Shown here in pieces: positions 52,389 to 61,411 of a stretch of 64,000 nucleotides of DNA. Position 1 is the first letter of the stretch. Every line of letters starts with the position of its first letter. Under the pieces are notes generated by a model. The model saw only the letters and a list, made by a program, of their open reading frames with translations. It made no database searches and had not been told where the DNA came from. Made by a program: the position numbers and the translations under genes. The DNA comes from Maribacter algarum (ex Zhang et al. 2020) (GTDB taxonomy: Bacteria > Bacteroidota > Bacteroidia > Flavobacteriales > Flavobacteriaceae): NCBI RefSeq assembly GCF_005885635.1, contig NZ_VATY01000001.1, positions 992,001-1,056,000 of the forward strand, read 5' to 3'.

Positions 52389-54794
52389 TTAAAATTGAAG
52401 GCGATATCCGAAATCAGGAAAGAAACCAATTTGATTTACCTGATCTATATTATTGGTTTGGCGATTATATCTTCTAGCAAATACATTTTCATTCGACGTA
52501 ACATTTTGCAGGTCTAAATAAATTTGATGAGAGCGCTTTTTTACTTTACCATTAAGTTTAATACCAAATTTCACGTCCCACCTGAAATAGGTATCGTATT
52601 GAGCACTATATGTCAATCCTTCTCTTAGCACTTCAAAACCAGCTTCTTGTGATGCTTGTAAATCAACTGGTGTATAATAACGGCCTCCTGAAGAAGTGAG
52701 CCTAGTATCAATGAAAAAAATATTTTTACGTGTCCGTCCCACTTTAAATTCCCTTCCCCCTAAAAGATTTACGACGTACCCGTTGTTGAAGGGCGAGTTG
52801 CGTTCAAGACCATCACTCGCGGTGTATTTACTTTCGAAAAAAGAACCGGTAAATAGGCCGTAATACCCTTTGTTAAAAAATCTCTCCAGTGTGAATTCAA
52901 TACCGGTATTGAATCCCGTACCGTCATTCACCAACGAAACGCGATTATTATCAAAAATGAAATTAGCACCTTCTGTTAAGGTTGAGTAGCCAGAAGCGAA
53001 GGGTTCAACACCCGCCTTGTCTATATCTTGATAGTACAACTCTATTTTACCTCGCCAACTACTGTTCAGTTTTACGTCGTAACCCAATACAAAATGGCTA
53101 CTTCTCATAAAATCCAAGTCCTTGTTGGTCTGCACTAGTTGTACATTAATTTCTTCATTCAAGAATAACAACGGAAGCGCTATTGATTGTTGATGAAGTC
53201 CGTAACCAAGGTTGATGGTATGTTTGGGCGCAACCTGATAAGTCAGAGAGCTTCTGGGCTCTAGGACAAATTGTTTGTTAAGTCCACTATATTGAGCATG
53301 TACCCCCCCATTGATAGTCAACTGTTCAGAAAGCCGATACTGTATATGGGCATAGGGTTGAATCAGTAGTATATTTTCGTCGATATCACGGAACGTAAAA
53401 AAATCTGGGTCACCATCAGCATTATTATCGGGTTGTTTATTTCGATCTTTTAAAAGGTACTTTACATTAAAGTTTTCCACCAGGGTACCTATTCTAAGTG
53501 CGCTTTTGTTGTTTAGTTTTGAATTGAAAAGAGTGGAAAAAGTAAATCGAGTTTCTGAATTATCAACCTTAGCATATTGAAGAAGGCGTTCGTCAGATGT
53601 TTCTTTGTCTATATAACGATCTATATTAAAATCATTTCCTGAAAAAGACCCAGAAATTATTGATCGTAAATAAGAATTTTGACCCAATTGCAATTGATGT
53701 TTCAGTCCAAGTACACCAAATCGAGATTTTGCCGTTGTGTTTTCATCTGCAGCAGCAAAAAGATCATCTTCATTAATTTCATTTCCTAAGAATTCAATAT
53801 CTGAGTTGCCCATAATACCAAATATGGAAAATCTACCGAGTGCGCTTTTTCCAAAATTAAGATGAATAGATAGGTCACTATAATTGGGCGTGGCGGATGT
53901 ACCACCTGCACCAACTCCCAAAAGGCTAATAAGCGAATATCGCCCAGCGATTAAAAAAGAACCCTTATTTTTTCCCAAAGGACCTTCTGCCATGGCTTCT
54001 ACGCCAGTGAAAATCCCAGTTTGAAAGGTAAATTCGTATTTATCAATGTTACCGTTTCTAAAACCTAAATCAAATACACCACCAATGGCATTCCCATATT
54101 CAGCTGGAAACGCCGAGGTCAAAAAGTCAGAATTTTTCAACATATTGGGATTCAAAGCAGAAACCGGACTTCCGGTGGTACCTGCCGTACCAAAGTGATT
54201 TGGACTAGGAATAGGAATACCTTCTAGGCGCCATAAAAGTCCGGTTGGCGAATTTCCACGAACTACAATATCATTACGACTATCATCTGGCGAAGATACT
54301 CCAGCAAAATTAGCTGCCAATCGACCTACATCACTTCTTCCACCAGAAAATCGCGTAACTTCCTCTAATCCAAATTGACGGGTAGAAACGGTTGCAAGTT
54401 CATTAATCGGTTTCTCCTTATTCATATTTGAAGTAAGGACTACCTCATCCAATTGATTAAATGCTTCTGTCAATCCAATATTTATAAAAACATCTTTACC
54501 AGAAGTGACTTCTATATTTGGAATAGTATAAGGCTCATAGCCCAAATAAGTTATCAGAATAGCCTGTCTTCCTACTTGTACGTTATTCAAAGTAAACCTT
54601 CCGTCAAAATCAGTAATAACTCCAGTGGTTTCACTGGCGTTAAGAAGTTCGACCACTGCTCCAATTAAGGGGCTTTCAGATTGCTTGTCATAAATGATAC
54701 CTTTAATTGTGCCGGTTTGGGCAATAATGGGCGATATGCCTAATAAGATGAAGTAGAGGGCAATTCTTTTCATTAATTGGTTTATTTTTTTCAT
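52389..54794 (-). CDS. TonB-dependent receptor with carboxypeptidase-regulatory domain
   Basis: The start is probably the ATG at 54794 (801 residues) or the one at 54773; further upstream is not leader-like. Signal peptide RIALYFILLGISPIIAQ, CarboxypepD_reg domain (GIIYDKQSESPLIGAVVELLNASETTGVITDFDGRFTL), plug with RRFGLEEV-like STRQFGLEEVTRFSGGRSDVGRLAANFAGVSSPDDSRNDIVVRGNSPTGLLWRLEGIPIP, then a barrel ending in GYRLQF. Substrate unknown. It diverges from the LytS-type kinase gene across a 228-base gap, suggesting that the two-component system controls it. Confidence 0.88.
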   Translation of the reverse strand: MKKINQLMKRIALYFILLGISPIIAQTGTIKGIIYDKQSESPLIGAVVELLNASETTGVITDFDGRFTLNNVQVGRQAILITYLGYEPYTIPNIEVTSGKDVFINIGLTEAFNQLDEVVLTSNMNKEKPINELATVSTRQFGLEEVTRFSGGRSDVGRLAANFAGVSSPDDSRNDIVVRGNSPTGLLWRLEGIPIPSPNHFGTAGTTGSPVSALNPNMLKNSDFLTSAFPAEYGNAIGGVFDLGFRNGNIDKYEFTFQTGIFTGVEAMAEGPLGKNKGSFLIAGRYSLISLLGVGAGGTSATPNYSDLSIHLNFGKSALGRFSIFGIMGNSDIEFLGNEINEDDLFAAADENTTAKSRFGVLGLKHQLQLGQNSYLRSIISGSFSGNDFNIDRYIDKETSDERLLQYAKVDNSETRFTFSTLFNSKLNNKSALRIGTLVENFNVKYLLKDRNKQPDNNADGDPDFFTFRDIDENILLIQPYAHIQYRLSEQLTINGGVHAQYSGLNKQFVLEPRSSLTYQVAPKHTINLGYGLHQQSIALPLLFLNEEINVQLVQTNKDLDFMRSSHFVLGYDVKLNSSWRGKIELYYQDIDKAGVEPFASGYSTLTEGANFIFDNNRVSLVNDGTGFNTGIEFTLERFFNKGYYGLFTGSFFESKYTASDGLERNSPFNNGYVVNLLGGREFKVGRTRKNIFFIDTRLTSSGGRYYTPVDLQASQEAGFEVLREGLTYSAQYDTYFRWDVKFGIKLNGKVKKRSHQIYLDLQNVTSNENVFARRYNRQTNNIDQVNQIGFFPDFGYRLQF

Positions 54795-55022
54795 CAAAGA
54801 TGTTGAATTGAATAAACCGAGTAGGGCCAAATAAAAGGAACTGACTAATTAGGTGTTGAATTGTTAAGAAAGACTTTAAGAGTAAGTAACAGATAATTAA
54901 GAAGCTGCATTACATTCTAAGATGAATATATACAGTTCAACATGTATTTTCTCAATTGAACGCGAGCAACTGCCATAAAACAGATTACTTGGGTATCTTT
55001 AAAAATTATTGTTCTAAAATAT

Positions 55023-56099
55023 ATGTTTAAGAAAAAGAAAGTACAGAAGTTTTTATTTCGTTGGTTAGTAGTAAATGTGGTGTTCTTTCTTGTGAAAGCC
55101 ACCATGGAGAGCGAATACAATGAACTAAATGGGTTGCTCTCCACGCCCACTATTTATTATTACTGTACTACTTTTTTTCTGTTTATGGTTACATGGGAGA
55201 GTAATGACTGGCTTATAGCTAAACAGTTGAAAAAAGGTGGATTAGACTTAAAAAGCAGTTTTCAAATATTGGTCAAATCGATGGCTGTTTTAATTCCTTT
55301 TAGTGCTTTATTTTATTATTTGGCATTATACCCTTTTCAAGATGTTATTGGTCATCAAACAGATGACCAATTTATTTGCTTTGTTCGTGATATGCTGCGA
55401 GCCACACTACTTGGGCTTGCCACAATCTCCTTTAATTTGTTTTATCATGCCATGAAACAGCGTGATGAGATGACAAAAAAATTAGAAGATTTGCAAAAAG
55501 AAATGTTAGTCTCGAAGTATGCTTCCTTAAAGAACCAAATTAGCCCTCATTTTTTATTTAATAGTTTGAACACCTTGACTTCATTAATGTATGAGGATCG
55601 CGATATGGCATCTGATTTTTTATCAAGATTAGCCGCAAGTTATCGCTATATACTAGAGAATACGGAAGAAGATTTGGTGAGTTTGAGCAAGGAGTTAAAC
55701 TTCCTAGATTCCTATATCTTTATGATGAATGTTCGTCATGATGGCGCATTAAAAATAGAAATGGACATTAAAGTTGATGTGGAAGAATTTTTGGTGCCAA
55801 CCTTATCTTTACAAATGTTAGTTGAAAACGCTTTAAAACATAACTATTATTCCAAAGAAAAACCCCTTAACATCAGAATTGCATCTGTAGGTAAAATAGG
55901 TATTGTGGTTGAAAATACATTGAAGAAACGAATTAACGAAGAAGTATCCACCGAACTTGGGCATAAGAACATCCAGAAACGTTATTCTTTTTACACCAAT
56001 CAAGAGATGACCATTGAAACAGAAACTGATCTTTTTAGAGTAACGATGCCTCTATTGCATAAAGACATCAAGAAAGTTAAGGTTTTGTCAGTTTCTTAA
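55023..56099 (+). CDS. LytS/YehU-type sensor histidine kinase
   Basis: The 358-residue protein has about four membrane helices in the first 150 residues (LVVNVVFFLVKATME, YYYCTTFFLFMVTWES, SMAVLIPFSALFYYLALYPF, LLGLATISFNLFYHAM). A His_kinase (LytS) block follows: ASLKNQISPHFLFNSLNTLTSLMYED with the phospho-accepting His, and the ATP-binding LQMLVENALKHNYYSKEKPL. The response regulator gene is 22 bases downstream. The pair is likely membrane-stress or ligand responsive, with the divergent TonB receptor as a candidate target. Confidence 0.9.
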   Translation: MFKKKKVQKFLFRWLVVNVVFFLVKATMESEYNELNGLLSTPTIYYYCTTFFLFMVTWESNDWLIAKQLKKGGLDLKSSFQILVKSMAVLIPFSALFYYLALYPFQDVIGHQTDDQFICFVRDMLRATLLGLATISFNLFYHAMKQRDEMTKKLEDLQKEMLVSKYASLKNQISPHFLFNSLNTLTSLMYEDRDMASDFLSRLAASYRYILENTEEDLVSLSKELNFLDSYIFMMNVRHDGALKIEMDIKVDVEEFLVPTLSLQMLVENALKHNYYSKEKPLNIRIASVGKIGIVVENTLKKRINEEVSTELGHKNIQKRYSFYTNQEMTIETETDLFRVTMPLLHKDIKKVKVLSVS

Positions 56100-56121
56100 G
56101 TATCAAAATGTACAAGAAGAA

Positions 56122-56880
56122 TTGAAAGCAGTTATCATAGAAGACGAAAGTATTGCCTCAAGAAGGCTGGCAAATTTAGTTGCCGAAATTGCTCCTGAAA
56201 TAGAAATTGAAGCGCAACTTACCTCTGTGCAAAGTGGTCTTAAGTGGTTTGAATTAAATACTTTACCACAATTGATTTTCTTAGATATTCAATTGAATGA
56301 TGGTTACGGATTCGATATTTTGGATAAGCTTGAGAATCATCCTCCTATAATATTTACGACAGCTTATAATGAATATGCTGTTCGTGGATTTAAATATAAC
56401 GGACTTGACTATTTACTAAAACCTATTGACAAGAATGATCTGCAAGTTGCGTTAAATAAATTTCGAAAAAGCAAAGGTCAAGCTACGGAGGCAATAGCTT
56501 CAGATAAGCTTGAACAATTCAAAAACTTATTTAATAAGGAATACAAGCACCGCTTTATGGTCAAAGTGGGAAATCAATTTAAATCATTTAATGTTGAAGA
56601 TATCGCATTCTTTAAATCACATGAAGGATTGATTTTTCTTTACACCCATTTAGGACAATCCTATCCAGTTGAATATACAATTGATCAATTAGAAAATATA
56701 TTGAACCCTGTTCAATTTTTCAGAATAAACAGAAAGTTCATGGTTTCTGTGCAGTCGGTAACCGAAATTCATTCTTATTTTAACAGTCGCCTGTTGTTAA
56801 AACTTATACCAAAGGAAAAAGAGCAGGTCATAGTTTCAAGAGAACGAACAACGAATTTTAAAAGGTGGTTAGATATGTGA
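56122..56880 (+). CDS. LytTR-family response regulator
   Basis: The 252-residue protein starts with TTG behind AAGAAGAA. The receiver domain (1-120) has the acidic pair VIIEDES, the phospho-Asp in LPQLIFLDIQLNDGYGFDIL and the Lys in GLDYLLKPID. The LytTR DNA-binding domain (~145-252) has HRFMVKVGNQFKSFNVEDIAFFKSHEGLIFLYTHLGQSYPVEYTIDQLENIL and RINRKFMVSVQSV. It acts with the preceding kinase and binds paired direct repeats. A terminator follows its stop. Confidence 0.93.
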   Translation: MKAVIIEDESIASRRLANLVAEIAPEIEIEAQLTSVQSGLKWFELNTLPQLIFLDIQLNDGYGFDILDKLENHPPIIFTTAYNEYAVRGFKYNGLDYLLKPIDKNDLQVALNKFRKSKGQATEAIASDKLEQFKNLFNKEYKHRFMVKVGNQFKSFNVEDIAFFKSHEGLIFLYTHLGQSYPVEYTIDQLENILNPVQFFRINRKFMVSVQSVTEIHSYFNSRLLLKLIPKEKEQVIVSRERTTNFKRWLDM

Positions 56881-56881
56881 G

Positions 56882-56903
56882 AACTTCTGAAAAGAAGTTT
56901 TTT
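56882..56903 (+). terminator. Rho-independent terminator after the two-component operon
   Basis: AACTTCT (56882-56888), loop GAAA and AGAAGTT (56893-56899) form a 7-base-pair stem followed by T4, starting 2 bases after the stop codon of the response regulator gene. Confidence 0.75.
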
Positions 56904-57189
56904 ATATTTCTGTATGAAAGCTACTTTGATTGTCTTTCGCTAAAGTCGCTTTTTTCAATTGACAACCGAACTTCAATTGTTGGCTCTTTCAACATACTTG
57001 AAAACCCCTCAATGTCTTCTTAACCTGTAAAATAAATGCCCTGTAAAAAATGTGCAAATTTTATTCTTACTTGAAACATCTTTATTGTTACAAATAAGAT
57101 AAATATCGAAAAGAAAATACCATAAAAATGCAATCGTTTACAAATTTGTCGTCTTTATTATTGAAGATCGATCAAAAAGTAATTCTTGA
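56904..57189. other. Intergenic region ahead of the sigma factor gene
   Basis: This 286-base stretch has no supported gene. A 31-codon frame (57128-57223, ATG to TAA) overlaps the sigma factor start in another frame; I see no ribosome site for it. Upstream regulatory DNA for the sigma factor gene is expected here, but I see no clear TAnnTTTG box with partner or palindrome. Confidence 0.4.
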
Positions 57190-57732
57190 ATGGTTTCTGA
57201 CACAGAAAACTATAAAAAACTAAAAACCTTTTTTAATGATGAATATCATTCATTAAGAATATACACGCAATCAAGAATTGATGATGCGTCAGACCGTGAT
57301 GCCGAAGATATTGTACAAGATGTTGCTTTAAAATTGTTCTCAAGACCTGATACTGCTTCGCCAATTCATAACATTGCAGGGTTTGTCTATAATTCAATTC
57401 GAAATAGGATAATAGATATCATGAGAACAAAAAAAGACCAAATTAATATCGAAACCGATATGGAGGTAAAACTAATGGAGTTCACAGAATTGTTTTATGG
57501 AAAATCGGACAACGGGTATTCCGACGATATGAAAAGGGAGCTTAAAAAAGCGATTATCAATTTAAAACCCACATATCGAAATATTATTAAAGCCATTGAT
57601 TTCGAGGGGTTCAATTATAACGAACTGTCTTTGGAAACCGGCATTCCCAAAGGAACTCTAATGTCACAACGCCACAGAGCAATTGCAATACTGTTTAAAG
57701 AATTAGAAACAAAAAAGGAAACAAAAAATTAA
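57190..57732 (+). CDS. ECF-like sigma-70 family factor
   Basis: The 180-residue protein has region 2 (KLKTFFNDEYHSLRIYTQSRIDDASDRDAEDIVQDVALKLFSRPD...GFVYNSIRNRIIDIMRTKK) and region 4 (LKPTYRNIIKAIDFEGFNYNELSLETGIPKGTLMSQRHRAIAILFKEL). Its DRDAEDIVQDV pattern is that of ECF factors. No anti-sigma gene with a zinc domain follows; instead the next gene, 10 bases later, encodes a small membrane protein. Confidence 0.87.
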   Translation: MVSDTENYKKLKTFFNDEYHSLRIYTQSRIDDASDRDAEDIVQDVALKLFSRPDTASPIHNIAGFVYNSIRNRIIDIMRTKKDQINIETDMEVKLMEFTELFYGKSDNGYSDDMKRELKKAIINLKPTYRNIIKAIDFEGFNYNELSLETGIPKGTLMSQRHRAIAILFKELETKKETKN

Positions 57733-57742
57733 AATTATACTT

Positions 57743-58150
57743 ATGAAAGAATATGTAGAACATCAAGTAAAAGACAAAACCGAAAAATTCTTCCGCGGAG
57801 CTTTTAAAGTAATTTTTATGATTATTGCAGCCATAGCATTTCTGTTGTTGTTCGGTTATGGGTTTATGCTTTTATGGAATTGGCTAATGCCAGAAGTTTT
57901 TGGGCTACCGAACTTAAGTTATTGGCAAGGTGTTGGAATACTAGTAATGGCAAAGTTATTGTTTGGAAATTTTGAGGGCAAGGGCCATAAAAAACATTCT
58001 AAAAAAGGGCGCAAACATTTCAGAAGCAAGATGAACGATGCTTGCAAAAGTGATTTTTCCAAATGGGAATTTTATGATGAATTCTGGGAAGAAGAAGGAG
58101 AGAAAGCATTTAACGATTACATTGAGCGTCAGAAAAATGATGTGCAATGA
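57743..58150 (+). CDS. Small membrane protein paired with the sigma factor
   Basis: The 135-residue protein has two membrane segments (VIFMIIAAIAFLLLFGYGFMLLWNWLMP and YWQGVGILVMAKLLFG), a basic His/Lys-rich loop (KGHKKHSKKGRKHF), and a helical acidic tail (KWEFYDEFWEEEGEKAFNDYIER). The LLWNWLMPEVFGLPNLSYWQGVG block occurs in many bacterial proteins of unknown function, often next to an ECF sigma gene. I infer that it may be a regulator or anti-sigma-like partner, without direct evidence. Confidence 0.75.
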   Translation: MKEYVEHQVKDKTEKFFRGAFKVIFMIIAAIAFLLLFGYGFMLLWNWLMPEVFGLPNLSYWQGVGILVMAKLLFGNFEGKGHKKHSKKGRKHFRSKMNDACKSDFSKWEFYDEFWEEEGEKAFNDYIERQKNDVQ

Positions 58151-58188
58151 TACTTATCATCTGATATGTTAAAAAAATGTAAAACTTA

Positions 58189-58229
58189 GGAAACTTTAAA
58201 TGTTTTTAAAGTTTCCTGTCCTATATTTG
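58189..58229 (+). promoter_or_regulatory. Putative TetR operator and promoter of the efflux operon
   Basis: A perfect inverted repeat occupies 58189-58216: GGAAACTTTAAA, spacer TGTT, and the exact reverse complement. TATATTTG (58222-58229) fits the -7 box TAnnTTTG and begins 5 bases after the palindrome; the ATG of the TetR gene is at 58244. The repeat therefore covers the -33 region. Autorepression of the whole TetR-tolC-adaptor-RND operon is the expected function. Confidence 0.7.
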
Positions 58230-58243
58230 CCGTCCAAAACGTC

Positions 58244-58849
58244 ATGAAGGAAAAGATTTTACATAAAGCGACGGATATGTTTTTGACCCTCGGGTTCAAG
58301 AGTGTTACAATGGACGACATTGCGAACGGGATGGGTATTTCCAAAAAAACCATTTATGCACATTTCGAGAATAAAACCAAATTGGTTGAGGAATGTACTA
58401 ATAACTTGTTTGAGGTTATTTCAACTGGAATAGACCAGATTTGCGCTTTGGAAAAAAATCCTATCAAAGAACTTTATGAAATTAAGAAGTTCGTAATGAT
58501 GCATTTAAAAGATGAAAAATCATCGCCACAGTACCAACTTCAAAAATACTATCCTAAAATATATGAAGCTCTGAAAGTAAAAGAATATGAGGTGATGTTG
58601 GTATGTGTTGTTGACAATATCAAAAGGGGGTTAGACCTTGGTATTTATAGACCTAATCTTGATGTTGATTTTGTTTCACGCATCTATTATTCTGGAGTTT
58701 TTGCTATTAAGGATAATACCCTTTTCCCAAACACCGAATTCAAAATGACCACATTGGAAGATTATCTTTTAGAGTACCATCTTCGAGGAATAGTTACTCC
58801 AAAGGGAAGAAAAATATTAAACTCAATCATCAATTCAAATCAAGAATAG
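58244..58849 (+). CDS. TetR/AcrR-family transcriptional regulator
   Basis: The 201-residue protein has the TetR N-terminal helix-turn-helix (KILHKATDMFLTLGFKSVTMDDIANGMGISKKTIYAHFENKTKLVEE). The C-terminal ligand/dimer domain is helical. It is the first gene of the efflux operon, its stop one base from the TolC-like gene start, and the palindrome 27 bases upstream of its ATG is its likely operator. It should derepress the pump on binding a small molecule. Confidence 0.93.
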   Translation: MKEKILHKATDMFLTLGFKSVTMDDIANGMGISKKTIYAHFENKTKLVEECTNNLFEVISTGIDQICALEKNPIKELYEIKKFVMMHLKDEKSSPQYQLQKYYPKIYEALKVKEYEVMLVCVVDNIKRGLDLGIYRPNLDVDFVSRIYYSGVFAIKDNTLFPNTEFKMTTLEDYLLEYHLRGIVTPKGRKILNSIINSNQE

Positions 58850-58850
58850 T

Positions 58851-60200
58851 ATGCGCAACCACGTTTTAACCTTCCTAATTATATGTATTGCGAGCATTGG
58901 ATATGCACAGGAAGAAGTAACCAATACGGATAGCTTTACGCTGCAAGAAGCAATCAGTTTTGCACTTGAGAATAACTATAGTGCCATAAATGCAGATCGT
59001 GACCTAATCGATGCTAAAAAACAAAAATGGGAAACTATAGCTACAGGTCTTCCTCAGATTACAGGTGCGGTTGGTTATCAAAATCAATTGAAACAGCCCG
59101 TTTCTTTGATTCCAGCCGAATTTGCGGGTGGTGAGCCAGGCGAATTTGTGCCTATTGTATTTGGACAAGCCCAACAGGCAAATGCAACTGCAACCTTGAG
59201 GCAACAAATTTTTGATGGATCCTATATTGTTGGAGTACAAGCAACTAAGGCTTTCCTAAGTTATAGTCAAAATAACAAGGAGAAAACAGACTTGGAAGTT
59301 CGCAAAGCTGTCACCGAAGCTTATGGCAATGTACTACTTGCAGAAGAAAGTGTTACCATTTTTGAAAAGAATAAGGAAAACCTAGAAAAGAACCTATTTG
59401 AAACCACCAAAATCTATGAAAATGGATTGGGAGATGAAGAAAGTGTAGAACAACTTCAAATCACTTTATCGTCAGTTGACAACCAATTGAAGAATGCCAT
59501 TCGTCTAAAAGGAATTACGTTGCAAATGTTGAATTTAGTAATGGGTATCGCTATTGATGCTCCCACCAAACTAGAGGAAAATTTAGATGATTTGGCACAA
59601 AGACAAATTGATTTTGGTCTTTTAGAATCAGAATTTAATATGGAAAACAATGTAGACTTCAAATTGGCTACAAATTTAAATCAACAGCGCTACTACGAAT
59701 GGAAGCTGGCTAAAAGTCGAGCCTTGCCCACATTGAACTCTTTTGTAAACTATGGTACCGCCGGATTCGCGGATAACTTCAACTTCTTTAGCAGTGACCA
59801 ACAATGGTTCGATTCATCGGTTTTAGGATTTGATTTAAGTATTCCCATTTTCAGCTCCGGCCGGAGAAGTGCAGGCACGGCAAGAGCTAAAATAGCGTTG
59901 GAGAAAGCCAAAACGCAATTGAGTGAAGCCGAAGAACAAATTCGATTGCAACTTGAAAGTTCTAAAAGCAATTATATTTTGGCTATTGAGCAATATGAAA
60001 CTGCCAAAAGCAATCTTAACCTTGCAGAAAGAATAGAGAACAAAAATCAAATCAAATATGCCGAAGGTTTAGCCAGTAGTTTCGAGCTACGCCAAGCACA
60101 AACCCAGTTATACGATGCCCAACAAACGTACTTACAAAGTATGGTTGAGGTCATCAATAAGAAAACAGAGTTGGAGACTATTATAAACAACAAATCCTAA
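58851..60200 (+). CDS. TolC-family outer-membrane efflux protein
   Basis: The 449-residue protein has a signal peptide (VLTFLIICIASIGYAQE) and two repeats of the TolC fold: FTLQEAISFALENNYSAINADRDLIDAKKQKWETIATGLPQITG near the start and VDFKLATNLNQQRYYEWKLAKSRALPTLNSFVNYG in the middle, plus a long helical IRLQLESSKSNYILAIEQYETAKSNLNLAERIENKNQIKYAEGLASSFELRQAQTQL. It forms the outer-membrane duct of the RND pump encoded downstream. Confidence 0.92.
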   Translation: MRNHVLTFLIICIASIGYAQEEVTNTDSFTLQEAISFALENNYSAINADRDLIDAKKQKWETIATGLPQITGAVGYQNQLKQPVSLIPAEFAGGEPGEFVPIVFGQAQQANATATLRQQIFDGSYIVGVQATKAFLSYSQNNKEKTDLEVRKAVTEAYGNVLLAEESVTIFEKNKENLEKNLFETTKIYENGLGDEESVEQLQITLSSVDNQLKNAIRLKGITLQMLNLVMGIAIDAPTKLEENLDDLAQRQIDFGLLESEFNMENNVDFKLATNLNQQRYYEWKLAKSRALPTLNSFVNYGTAGFADNFNFFSSDQQWFDSSVLGFDLSIPIFSSGRRSAGTARAKIALEKAKTQLSEAEEQIRLQLESSKSNYILAIEQYETAKSNLNLAERIENKNQIKYAEGLASSFELRQAQTQLYDAQQTYLQSMVEVINKKTELETIINNKS

Positions 60201-60229
60201 GAAAAACATCAATCCTAAATACTATCAAC

Positions 60230-61411
60230 ATGAAAAAAATAATCTATACCCTTATTGCAGTTGTTGCACTGGCAGCTTGTGGAGATCCTAGTGAAAAATC
60301 TGTCAGTGATTTAATCGCGCAAGGTGATTTGGAAACCCTTCGTGCTAAAAAGATAGCAATCTCAGAACAGCAAAGAGCGATAGAAAAAGACCTTCAACTA
60401 TTGGATTCTGTTATTGCGGCAAAATCTGGTATTGAAAAACTTCCTTTGGTAACCATTTTGACCGCCAAGGGTGAAAAATTTGATCACTTTTTAGAATTAC
60501 AAGGTGATGTAAAAACAAAGCAGAATGTATTAATCTATCCTGAAATGGCTGGAACGCTACAGCGTGTTTATGTAAAGGAAGGGCAAAGAGTACAGAAAGG
60601 GCAACTTTTGGCATCAATTGATGATGGCGGAATGAGTAGCCAGGTATCACAATTGAAAACTCAAGCGGAACTAGCAAAAACGACTTTTGAGCGACAAAAA
60701 CGTTTATGGGAACAAAAGATAGGTTCTGAAATACAATATCTTCAGGCGAAATCGAGCTACGAGGCTACCGAAAATGCAGTGAAGCAAGCTCAGAGCCAAC
60801 TGGGTAAATCAACCATTCGGGCACCTTTCTCAGGTATTATAGATGATGTTATTAAAGATCAAGGTACGGTTGTAGCACCCGGTCCCGGGGCAGAGGTATT
60901 CCGTATAGTAAATCTTTCTGATATGTATATTACGGTTGATGTTCCTGAAAACAACCTAGGTGGTATTTCAAAAGGTAAAGAGGCTAAGGTATATTTTCCT
61001 GTACTTGGAGATACAGTTATTTCAAAAATACGCCAGACAGGTAACTTTATTAACCCTAGTAACAGAGCATTTAGTGTTGAAATTCCTGTTCCGAATAAAA
61101 AAGGGAATATAAAGCCTAATCTATCTGCCCGTGTTAGTTTGAACGATTACAGCAATGATAATGCTATTCTAATTCCGCAGGGAATTATTTCTGAAAATGC
61201 AGATGGAGAGCAGTACGTTTATGTAGCCTCAGAGCCAAATGATAACAAGGCCGTGGCAACAAGAAGAATAATCCAAACTGGAAAAACCCAGGGAAGTTTG
61301 GTAGAGGCACTTTCAGGAATTAATGATGGTGACCTTTTGATTAAAGAAGGCGCCCGAACTGTAAAGGAAGGTCAAAATGTCCAGATTTTAAAAACTGAGA
61401 GCGATGAGTAA
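60230..61411 (+). CDS. RND efflux periplasmic adaptor lipoprotein (AcrA type)
   Basis: The 393-residue protein has a lipobox (LIAVVALAACGDP) followed by a helical, charged stretch, then the adaptor plan: barrel-sandwich halves (VLIYPEMAGTLQRVYVKEGQRVQKGQLLASIDDGG and STIRAPFSGIIDDVIKDQGTVVAPGPGAEVFRIVNLSDMYI), a coiled coil between (TQAELAKTTFERQKRLWEQKIGSEIQYLQAKSSYEATENAVKQAQS), then beta-barrel and MP domains. The stop overlaps the pump gene start by 8 bases. Confidence 0.92.
   Translation: MKKIIYTLIAVVALAACGDPSEKSVSDLIAQGDLETLRAKKIAISEQQRAIEKDLQLLDSVIAAKSGIEKLPLVTILTAKGEKFDHFLELQGDVKTKQNVLIYPEMAGTLQRVYVKEGQRVQKGQLLASIDDGGMSSQVSQLKTQAELAKTTFERQKRLWEQKIGSEIQYLQAKSSYEATENAVKQAQSQLGKSTIRAPFSGIIDDVIKDQGTVVAPGPGAEVFRIVNLSDMYITVDVPENNLGGISKGKEAKVYFPVLGDTVISKIRQTGNFINPSNRAFSVEIPVPNKKGNIKPNLSARVSLNDYSNDNAILIPQGIISENADGEQYVYVASEPNDNKAVATRRIIQTGKTQGSLVEALSGINDGDLLIKEGARTVKEGQNVQILKTESDE

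Noticed and set aside
57128-57223. 31-codon frame ahead of the sigma factor gene as a leader peptide
   Set aside because: No ribosome site, overlaps the sigma start, and codon content is not distinctive.
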